NCBI GenBank assembly: GCA_020062035.1
Contig: JAGUXD010000138.1
Coordinates: 1-5,040 of the forward strand
Length of the DNA: 5,040 nt
Origin: Candidatus Brocadiia bacterium
GTDB taxonomy: Bacteria > Planctomycetota > MHYJ01 > JACQXL01
Direction: 5' to 3'
The notes under the pieces were generated by a model. The model was not told the DNA's origin. It ran no database searches and was given only the letters and a program-made list of their open reading frames with translations. The translations under genes and the position numbers were made by a program. Position 1 is the first letter of the stretch. Each line of letters opens with the position of its first letter. Of this stretch, positions 1 to 5,040 are shown piece after piece.

Positions 1-162
1 AATTTGAATAATGACGACCTCTGGGACGATGAGTTCTCCTTTAATAAGATTACTTCAACTCAATTTAGTTCTACGGGGTTAAAAACAATCAAGGCACAGG
101 TGCGGGACCGCCAGGGCGGCTACGCAATTAGGTCTAAAGATATTATGGTCATTGATAATGGA
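1..162 (+). other. C-terminal end of a PKD/Ig-like domain (partial)
   Basis: Residues about 17-53 read like the last strands of a PKD-type beta-sandwich: a hydrophobic strand after FSSTGLKTIKAQVRD, then a QGG turn, then a closing strand ending in IMVIDNGPS. PKD domains typically end with a G-T/K-Y/I-x-V-x-V-x-D pattern, a glycine turn and a final V-x-V strand, which fits. Such domains are extracellular spacers or binding modules. The first half lies outside the window, so any other Ig-like fold remains possible. Confidence 0.5.
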
Positions 163-3100
163 CCCTCATTAGCCAATACCGCTCATCCGATGTTTCGCAA
201 TACTACAAGCCATAGCGGTATATCTGCTTATGATGGACCAATTACTACCACTATCAAATGGTCGTTTGCAATAAGTGATACCACAGGTGCGGTGGCGGCA
301 TCACCAAGTATCGGAGCAGGCGGCACAATTTATATCGGCTCATTTAATAGTGTCCTGTATGCAATTGACCCTGTCAGCGGTAATGAAATCTGGAAAAGAA
401 ATTTAGCAGGTCCTGTATATTCATCAGTAGCGATAGCGGCTGATGGAACGCTCTATCTCGGCGCAGGGTCCTATCTTTATATAATAGACCCCTCAGATGG
501 TTCTGACAAGTATCCGTCTTATAATACGGGCTCTTCAGTCCGTTCATCACCGGTTATAGATGCTGATGGCACTGTCTATATCGGCTCTCTTAATAATAAA
601 TTATATGCGGTGAACTACGACGGCAGTTTTAAGTGGTCTTTTAGCACACAGGGACAAATCTGGTCATCACCGGCAATCGGTCCTGACGGCACGCTCTATG
701 TCGGCTCACTTGACAATAAACTCTATGCAATAAATCAAAACAGCACATTGAAGTGGAGTTATTTTACTGCAGGCGGTATCTATGGCTCACCTGTAGTTGG
801 AGCGGATGGCGTTGTCTATGTCGGTTCATTTGATAACTATTTTTATGCGATAAACTCGGATGGCACTCTTAAATGGAAGTTCCTAACTGGCGGTCAAATC
901 TGGTCATCGGCCGCACTAAAAGATGGCAAGGTATATTTCGGCTCTGATGACGGAAATTTATATTGCCTGGATGCTAATGGCACAAAGGTCTGGACTTATC
1001 CAGCGGGTAGCAGGATCCGTTCATCCCCTACTTTAGACAAGAACAACAAGGTCTATTTCGGTGCGGATAACGGTAAACTCTATGCACTAAACTCAAGTGG
1101 TCTGGAGCTAAATAGTGATTGGCCCATTGACTTATCCGGACCAAAGGAAATCCGCTCATCAGTCGCCATTGGGAATACTATCTCTCCCACTTTATATGTC
1201 GGCTCTAATGCAAGAGCGGTCTATGCGATTGGTGCTGATGTCCTTGACCCTGCGGAACTCTACATCCAGAAATCCGCCAACAAAACCACTGTCTCTATCG
1301 GTGATGTAATCACCTATAAAATTATTATCGCAAATAAGGGAGTAGACCCGACCACCTCAACTGCAACAACCATCATAGATGCAATACCAATGGGTTTTAA
1401 GTATCTCATCGGCTCAACTATTTTAGATGGAGTAAGACAACCAGATCCATCAGGTGAAAGTTCTTTAATATTTGATGTCGGGCATTTTACACCTGGCGAG
1501 TCTAAGACACTTTCTTATCAGTTAGTCGTAGGTAGCGGTGTCGGAGCAGGAAAATATGTCAACCGCGCTTATGCCCATTATTATTATGACTCGCCGGTGA
1601 TTGAAGCAACCTCTCCTATTGCCCAATCTGAGGTCTGGGTCGTTCCTGAGCCACTCTTTGGCCTCGGCACGATTATCGGCAAGGTATTCTGGGATAAAAA
1701 TGCTAACGGGATCCAGGATAAAGATGAACACCATTACGACGAAGCAGAAATCATTACCGAGGACGGCACAATTATAAGGACTGACTCAAACGGTAATTAT
1801 CATATACCAAATGTCAAGCCCGGTAATCATATCCTGCATCTAAAAAATATCTCGAAAGATTGGCTCACGACTGATAACCCGCAAATAGTCCGTGTTACAG
1901 CAGGTATACTTGCAAAGGCAAACTTTGGCATAAAGCCACAGGATACACCGATGAACATCAGGGCATCACCTCTGCCATTTATTAAAGACCTGACTTTGGT
2001 CGCTTCTGGCGAAGGAACTCTCGGCTGGAATAAAAGTAGAGGAGAACCGTCGGCACTTCACTACTCCGGTGTCCGGCAAGGTGATTATTCAGATGGCAAT
2101 TTCGCTTATTATATCAGTGGCACGATTGATAACAAATTCGTAATCACCTCATCACTTGACACTCAACGCAATCCCGCTAAAGCGGGACAAATTCCCTACC
2201 TTGACCCTGACAAATATTATCCGGAATACGGCGATAACTCTAAGGTAGAATTCGCTAACACCCAAACCCATAGCCCGCTTTATCTTAAAATAGATTCTTT
2301 ACCAGACGCCAAACTCGGTAAATCAACCTTTTTGTGGGGGATTTATCAGACCGAAATAAATAATACCGAACTTGCCAATTATAATAGAACACTTGGTGGT
2401 GCGAAGATTACTATCTCTGAATTACCTCTATATAACAGGGGTCATCTAAAGGCCTCTACCTCGGCTGACCTATTCGTTGCCCAGAATAATCAAAAACCCG
2501 CCCATAACGAATTCCGTGCAACCGGCGGTTCTTTTTATTATCTCAAACATAAAGATATTATTGTCGGGTCAGAACGGATTACTGTTCAATCACGCGATAA
2601 GTTCACCGATCTTATTATCTCAACTTCGCAATTTATCAGGGATAAAGATTACTCAATAGATTATTCTCACGGTAGAATTATCCTGCAAAAACCACTATCT
2701 CTTGTAGAAACTACGGATACGATTACATCAAATGACATTCCCAGTGGTAATTCGGTTTATTTAGTGGTTGATTACGAATACGCAATCAACAACCTTGAGA
2801 TTCAAGAAGGAACTTACGGCGTCAGGGTATCCGGACAAGTACAGGACAACCGAAATAATAAACTCCAATTAGCCCTGACATATATCCGCGAGAATAAGGA
2901 AAGAGATTATGAACTCAAAGGTGTAGATGTAGAGCATATTGTTACAACCAAATTCATCCCGCTAAAATGGACTGTTTCAGGTGAACATTCCCAATCGGTC
3001 TCCCGTGGTCCGGATGGTTTTATTTCTTCTGATGGTGGATTAGGTTTTAATAATATCACCAGTTTTATTAATACAGAAGGTGTGGCATATAAAGTTAAAT

Positions 3101-4722
3101 TAGGTATTAGCGGGATTGATAAACTTGACCCCTGCCAATCACCGCCATCGTTTGAGTCATATTATCAGCAAGTTGACCCAGGATTTACTTCATCTACTTC
3201 TTATAATTACCAGGGCTCTTTACGCTATGGCTATCTGATGAGTTTTCCAACCTGGACCGCAACACATTGTAACAGTGGTCCTGATTGGAAACATTCAACA
3301 CTCAGAATAAATATTCGCTATGATGCCAAGGAATTATTGAGGTCTCCAAATATTATCTCTAAAGCCCAGATTGGTGCTGATAAAACAGAGACCACTACCA
3401 TCCAGGGTATCTATCAGAAAGAAAAATGGACTATCACTAATGAGTTCCTTTATCAAGAAGCAACCAGACCTTTTCCTAATATTACAGCGAATGCTAACGA
3501 AGACATATTTTTAGGCTCGGCTAAAATAAACTACGTTCTTAGCGAACAAAACAAGGTCTACTTTATCCAGCAAGCCACCTTAAAAGGAGAGCCAAACAAC
3601 CAAACAACATTGGGAATAATGTTTGGTTTAAGCAAAAATATCTATCTCTCTCTTCAGGGCACGAGTGGCTCACGCGGTGATGCCTTCTCGCTCGGGATGA
3701 ATAATAAAATATCAGACAGGACCGAAACATCCTCTAATCTCAGTATCCACACGAACGGCTCCGTAAGAAGTGTCCAAACTGCCCAAGGTGTTTCTCATCA
3801 ACTTACTGACTCTACCAAACTTTATGCCCAGAATGAACAAGAGAACTCAAAAGGTCTATCACAGAATAATACCATCCTCGGTCAAGACACCAATCTCTCT
3901 AATAAATGGTTTTTCTCTATCAATGCCCAGCAAGGGATTATTCACAAAGTGATTACTGATAGTCAGACCGCCGAAACAACAAGACAATCTGTTTCTGGCA
4001 GGATAAAATACGATGTCAGAACTAAACTTGTATTGGATAGTAAACTTGAAACGAGTTTTGAGTCCGCCAGAAAAAACCAATCCAATGATAGACACCAATA
4101 TCTTACTGCTAATACTATCCGTTATCAACTTACTCAAGACACCACGTTTTCCGGCCGTCTAAATTATTTTATCACAGAGAACGAAGATACTAATACAAAA
4201 GAAGCGAGTTTTTCTGAGTATGGATTAGGATTTGCCCTCAGACCGGTAAAATGGGACAGATGGCATCTGCTCGCCAAATACACCAATCTAAAAGACATTT
4301 ATCCACAAAGCCAATCCGCATCCTCCATATCGGTAACAAAAGACATCTCAAATATCTATGCATTGGAAACTGCCTATGACATTTCCAAATATCTTCAGGT
4401 CGTAGAAAAATACGGCCATAAAAACCAGACCGAAAAGACATCAAGCCATCCTGAAACAGAAAACAATCTCTACCTGTGGATTAACAGAATCAACTATAAT
4501 GTCATCAGGCAATATTATGCAGGAGTGGAATATCGCATCTTAAAACAGGTATTAGGTGAAGATAAAAACACGGGCTTTCTTATTGAACTCTCACACAAAA
4601 CAACTGAAAACATCCATTTATCAGTGGGCTATAATTTTACGGATTTCTCGGATGATTTAAAGAATAATTCTTACTCTTGCCGTGGCTTCTTTATTCGCAT
4701 CAATACTGTTTTTAGTTACTAA
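1..4722 (+). CDS. Large modular outer-membrane/surface protein: PKD-like tail, PQQ-like propeller, DUF11, SdrD-B-like, C-terminal barrel (5' partial)
   Basis: The frame is open from the first base to TAA at 4720-4722. The TTG at nt 4 is only the first possible start codon: no upstream ribosome site is visible, no signal peptide follows it, and the protein opens inside a domain, so the gene is 5'-truncated by the window. Residue numbers here count from that TTG. Domains in order: PKD/Ig-like tail (about 1-53); eight PQQ-like propeller repeats (about 99-410); DUF11 (about 415-545); SdrD-B/CNA-B-like with DKNANGIQDKDE at 564-575 (about 557-644); long beta-rich C-terminal half (about 655-1572). 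Conserved-looking signatures in that half are YYPEYGDNS (738-746), DYSIDYSHGRIIL (882-894), YYQQVDPGF (1053-1061), LRPVKWDRW (1412-1420) and VGYNFTDFSDDL (1541-1552). The terminal GFFIRINTVFSY alternates like a last outer-membrane barrel strand. Only four cysteines are visible (321, 1044, 1089, 1559). No catalytic motif is seen; a structural or binding role at the cell surface is inferred. Substrate and partners are unknown. Confidence 0.95.
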   Translation, partial: NLNNDDLWDDEFSFNKITSTQFSSTGLKTIKAQVRDRQGGYAIRSKDIMVIDNGPSLANTAHPMFRNTTSHSGISAYDGPITTTIKWSFAISDTTGAVAASPSIGAGGTIYIGSFNSVLYAIDPVSGNEIWKRNLAGPVYSSVAIAADGTLYLGAGSYLYIIDPSDGSDKYPSYNTGSSVRSSPVIDADGTVYIGSLNNKLYAVNYDGSFKWSFSTQGQIWSSPAIGPDGTLYVGSLDNKLYAINQNSTLKWSYFTAGGIYGSPVVGADGVVYVGSFDNYFYAINSDGTLKWKFLTGGQIWSSAALKDGKVYFGSDDGNLYCLDANGTKVWTYPAGSRIRSSPTLDKNNKVYFGADNGKLYALNSSGLELNSDWPIDLSGPKEIRSSVAIGNTISPTLYVGSNARAVYAIGADVLDPAELYIQKSANKTTVSIGDVITYKIIIANKGVDPTTSTATTIIDAIPMGFKYLIGSTILDGVRQPDPSGESSLIFDVGHFTPGESKTLSYQLVVGSGVGAGKYVNRAYAHYYYDSPVIEATSPIAQSEVWVVPEPLFGLGTIIGKVFWDKNANGIQDKDEHHYDEAEIITEDGTIIRTDSNGNYHIPNVKPGNHILHLKNISKDWLTTDNPQIVRVTAGILAKANFGIKPQDTPMNIRASPLPFIKDLTLVASGEGTLGWNKSRGEPSALHYSGVRQGDYSDGNFAYYISGTIDNKFVITSSLDTQRNPAKAGQIPYLDPDKYYPEYGDNSKVEFANTQTHSPLYLKIDSLPDAKLGKSTFLWGIYQTEINNTELANYNRTLGGAKITISELPLYNRGHLKASTSADLFVAQNNQKPAHNEFRATGGSFYYLKHKDIIVGSERITVQSRDKFTDLIISTSQFIRDKDYSIDYSHGRIILQKPLSLVETTDTITSNDIPSGNSVYLVVDYEYAINNLEIQEGTYGVRVSGQVQDNRNNKLQLALTYIRENKERDYELKGVDVEHIVTTKFIPLKWTVSGEHSQSVSRGPDGFISSDGGLGFNNITSFINTEGVAYKVKLGISGIDKLDPCQSPPSFESYYQQVDPGFTSSTSYNYQGSLRYGYLMSFPTWTATHCNSGPDWKHSTLRINIRYDAKELLRSPNIISKAQIGADKTETTTIQGIYQKEKWTITNEFLYQEATRPFPNITANANEDIFLGSAKINYVLSEQNKVYFIQQATLKGEPNNQTTLGIMFGLSKNIYLSLQGTSGSRGDAFSLGMNNKISDRTETSSNLSIHTNGSVRSVQTAQGVSHQLTDSTKLYAQNEQENSKGLSQNNTILGQDTNLSNKWFFSINAQQGIIHKVITDSQTAETTRQSVSGRIKYDVRTKLVLDSKLETSFESARKNQSNDRHQYLTANTIRYQLTQDTTFSGRLNYFITENEDTNTKEASFSEYGLGFALRPVKWDRWHLLAKYTNLKDIYPQSQSASSISVTKDISNIYALETAYDISKYLQVVEKYGHKNQTEKTSSHPETENNLYLWINRINYNVIRQYYAGVEYRILKQVLGEDKNTGFLIELSHKTTENIHLSVGYNFTDFSDDLKNNSYSCRGFFIRINTVFSY
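298..1233 (+). repeat. Eight tandem PQQ-like beta-propeller repeats, in-frame, ~120 nt each
   Basis: Repeat units begin near residues 99, 140, 181, 221, 261, 301, 340 and 385, so spacing is 39-41 residues except for the seventh unit (45). The working consensus is S-S-P-x-I-x-x-D-G-T-x-Y-x-G-S-x-D-N-K-L-Y-A-I-N, then an acidic/glycine turn and K-W-x-F, then a glycine-rich link ending in I-W or I-R. The first unit has the classical PQQ-type AIDPVSGNEIW. A strand before unit 1 (TTIKWSFAI, 82-90) could close the ring with the last unit, making an eight-bladed propeller of the PQQ/BamB fold class. Unit 2 lacks the usual tryptophan. The middle units are the most alike at DNA level: CAAATCTGGTCATC occurs exactly at 655-668 and 895-908. 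No cofactor-binding residues can be identified, so a binding or scaffold role is more likely than a quinoprotein enzyme. Confidence 0.88.
1246..1638 (+). other. DUF11 domain (conserved repeat domain of surface proteins)
   Basis: Residues about 415-545 have the DUF11 layout. They open with LYIQKSANKTTVSIGDVITYKI, the usual 'x-K-x-x-x-x-x-V-x-x-G-D-x-[IV]-T-Y' start; ANKG follows, then the IIDAIPMGFKYL segment (matching 'D-x-[LI]-P-x-G-x-x-[FY]'). The late strand FDVGHFTPGESKTLSYQLVV matches the 'G-x-[LF]-x-P-G-E-S' segment, and a final strand YVNRAYAHY closes it. DUF11 modules are Ig-like spacers in secreted and cell-wall or outer-membrane proteins. Here one copy links the propeller to the SdrD-B-like module. 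Confidence 0.82.
1672..1935 (+). other. SdrD-B/CNA-B-like domain with calcium-loop-like motif
   Basis: Residues about 557-644 begin with IIGKVFWDKNANGIQDKDE. This is the standard opening of SdrD-B modules: G-x-V-[FY]-x-D-x-N-x-N-G-x-x-D-x-x-E, with acidic and asparagine residues placed as in an EF-hand-like calcium loop (D564, N566, N568, D572, E575). It is followed by a TDSNGNYHIPNVKPGNHIL segment, the usual 'T-D-x-x-G-x-[YF]-x-[IF]-x-x-[VL]-x-P-G' core of prealbumin-like B domains. Calcium binding is inferred from the family. The position between DUF11 and the C-terminal half suggests a rigid stalk. Confidence 0.8.
1966..4719 (+). other. C-terminal outer-membrane beta-barrel-like region
   Basis: Residues about 655-1572 are rich in short amphipathic strands separated by polar N/S/T/D loops, with no predicted-looking helical membrane segments. 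The region looks bipartite. The first part (about 655-930) contains SGEGTLGW, the YYPEYGDNS block, a TFLWGIYQTEINNTELANYNRTLGGAKI block and the DYSIDYSHGRIIL block. The second part (about 935-1572) has repeated alternating strands, the LRPVKWDRW-to-YTNLKD block and the terminal VGYNFTDFSDDL-to-VFSY block. From memory these blocks recur at the C-terminus of very large DUF11/SdrD-B proteins of Gram-negative bacteria, where the end is annotated as outer-membrane. The final alternating strand with an aromatic last residue fits recognition by the barrel assembly machinery. Strand number cannot be counted reliably by eye. Confidence 0.7.
2171..2188. repeat. 18-nt palindrome inside the coding region (TCCCGC..GCGGGA type)
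   Basis: The arms TCCCGCT (2172-2178) and AGCGGGA (2181-2187) pair perfectly around a 2-nt centre. The unit is translated as NPAKAGQ (residues 723-729), just before the YLDPDKYYPEYGDNS block, in what looks like a loop between strands. It shares its TCCCGC and CGGGAC ends with the palindrome at 4794-4811. Length 18 is a multiple of three, so insertion of such a unit would not break the frame. It may be chance, or one copy of a short dispersed palindromic family. Confidence 0.55.
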
Positions 4723-4745
4723 CCGAGTAATTATTTAGCCGTCTA

Positions 4746-4771
4746 AAATCCCCCTTAAAAAAGGGGGATTT
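4746..4771. repeat. Inverted repeat AAATCCCCCTT / AAGGGGGATTT, 24 nt after the stop codon
   Basis: Perfect 11-nt arms lie at 4746-4756 and 4761-4771 around an AAAA loop. A second G5 tract follows at once (GGGGGATTTAGGGGG, 4763-4777). The position just after the large gene would suit a transcription end or 3' stabiliser, but no T-run follows on the + strand, so a classical intrinsic terminator is not supported. On the - strand the stem is followed by a short ATTTTAGA only. Similar ATCCCCCTT/AAGGGGGATTTAGGGGG units are, as I recall, common dispersed repeats in several bacterial phyla, so a REP/MITE-like element is the preferred reading. Confidence 0.75.
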
Positions 4772-4793
4772 AGGGGGTAGTGGCAGTGAGGTA

Positions 4794-4811
4794 GTCCCGC
4801 CTCGACGGGAC
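4794..4811. repeat. 18-nt palindrome GTCCCG / CGGGAC
   Basis: Six-nt perfect arms lie at 4794-4799 and 4806-4811 around CCTCGA. It sits 22 nt after the C5/G5 hairpin and is followed by GC-rich GGGGCG, so the two may form one composite repeat element of about 70 nt. No T-tract follows, so a terminator is not indicated. It shares 12 of 18 positions, including both outer arms, with the palindrome inside the gene at 2171-2188. Confidence 0.65.
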
Positions 4812-4836
4812 GGGGCGAAACCTCCAGTCAGGGTAA

Positions 4837-4971
4837 TTTTGTGAATATTGTGAGTGCGGAATATGGGTTTATGTTGCGCTAATACCCGGCTATTATGCAA
4901 TAAAGGTTTATGCCTATGGCAGCGTATATTTTTCTACAACAACTCCGGATAGTTTAATTAGGGCTTACTGA
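4837..4971 (+). pseudogene. Possible decayed coding tail (weak)
   Basis: One frame is open from after a TAA at 4834 to TGA at 4969-4971, with no ATG, GTG or TTG start. Its later part reads PGYYAIKVYAYGSVYFS, then a short polar end, ...PDSLIRAY. This resembles a beta-rich extracellular domain tail (alternating strand after a P-G-Y turn) more than random DNA. The preceding DNA in another frame (4826-4879) reads NFVNIVSAEYGFMLR, also protein-like, so a frameshift near 4860-4880 could join the two. The repeats at 4746-4811 lie just upstream. It may be the remnant of a neighbouring surface-protein gene, but the stretch is short and chance is a real possibility. Confidence 0.2.
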
Positions 4972-5040
4972 AAAATAGAGAGTATGTCTTAAAATCCTTG
5001 TAATATCAAGAGGAAATGGTATGATGTAGTCATTTTGTAA

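Larger units (their letters stand above)
4723..5040. other. Non-coding region downstream of the large gene
   Basis: This 318-base stretch holds the two inverted repeats and the possible decayed coding tail. From 4972 to the right edge nothing can be supported: no promoter pair, RNA gene or open frame. A purine-rich AGAGGAAA (5009-5016) resembles a ribosome site, but the ATG codons that follow (5016, 5021, 5024) meet stop codons within one or two further codons. The next real gene, if any, begins beyond the window. Confidence 0.7.

Noticed and set aside
4..6. TTG as the true start codon of the large gene
   Set aside because: The frame continues to the left edge, no ribosome site or signal peptide is visible, and the protein begins in the middle of a PKD/Ig-like domain.
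298..1233. CRISPR-like or non-coding tandem array
   Set aside because: The ~120-nt periodicity is fully explained by in-frame propeller blades; repeats are imperfect and there are no spacers.
298..1233. PQQ-dependent dehydrogenase enzyme
   Set aside because: No quinoprotein active-site or heme-binding motif can be seen, and the blades resemble the short BamB/WD-like PQQ repeats used for binding.
3859..4137. 92-codon open frame on the - strand
   Set aside because: It lies wholly antisense inside the large gene, whose frame shows clear family motifs on both sides; it has no recognisable domain and is a shadow.
4746..4771. Classical rho-independent terminator
   Set aside because: The stem is strong, but it is followed by ATTTAGGGGG rather than a T-run on the + strand.
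4712..4900. 62-codon open frame on the - strand across the downstream repeats
   Set aside because: Its translation is mostly the repeat itself (PPKSPFFKGDF from the C5/G5 hairpin), a typical spurious ORF, and it overlaps the end of the large gene.
5009..5029. Ribosome site and start of a new gene (AGAGGAAA followed by ATG codons)
   Set aside because: The ATGs at 5016, 5021 and 5024 reach TGA or TAG within one or two further codons.

Overview
The window is almost entirely one very large gene on the + strand, which runs off the left edge, followed by about 320 bases without a convincing gene. The gene encodes a modular cell-surface or outer-membrane protein, which points to a diderm (Gram-negative type) bacterium. 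Base composition is moderately AT-rich. The downstream DNA carries short C5/G5 and TCCCGC/CGGGAC palindromes of the dispersed kind I associate with uncultivated, repeat-rich bacteria (Omnitrophota-, Desantisbacteria-, Nitrospirota- or deltaproteobacteria-like genomes). That placement is a guess from recall; no taxonomic marker gene is present.

Layout. 1-4722: at least 1573 codons, open to the left edge, so the true start and any signal peptide are missing. In order it encodes: the tail of a PKD/Ig-like domain (to about nt 162); a PQQ-like beta-propeller of eight ~40-residue repeats (about 298-1233); a DUF11 domain (about 1246-1638); an SdrD-B/CNA-B-like domain with a calcium-loop-like motif (about 1672-1935); and a ~918-residue C-terminal half that looks like a large outer-membrane beta-structure, ending in the VGYNFTDFSDDL motif and an alternating aromatic terminal strand (about 1966-4719). 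4723-5040: a hairpin with C5/G5 arms, a second short palindrome, a possible decayed coding tail, and a stretch in which I see nothing.

How it may work. The simplest reading is that the C-terminal half inserts in the outer membrane, and the SdrD-B and DUF11 modules act as a stalk carrying the propeller (and the PKD-like domain before it) to a binding role. The side of the membrane on which the propeller sits cannot be told from sequence alone. The most unusual points are the propeller-on-barrel architecture and an 18-nt palindrome inside the coding region (2171-2188) that shares both arms with an 18-nt palindrome after the gene (4794-4811). There is no operon partner, RNA gene, CRISPR array, transposase or clear promoter in the window.
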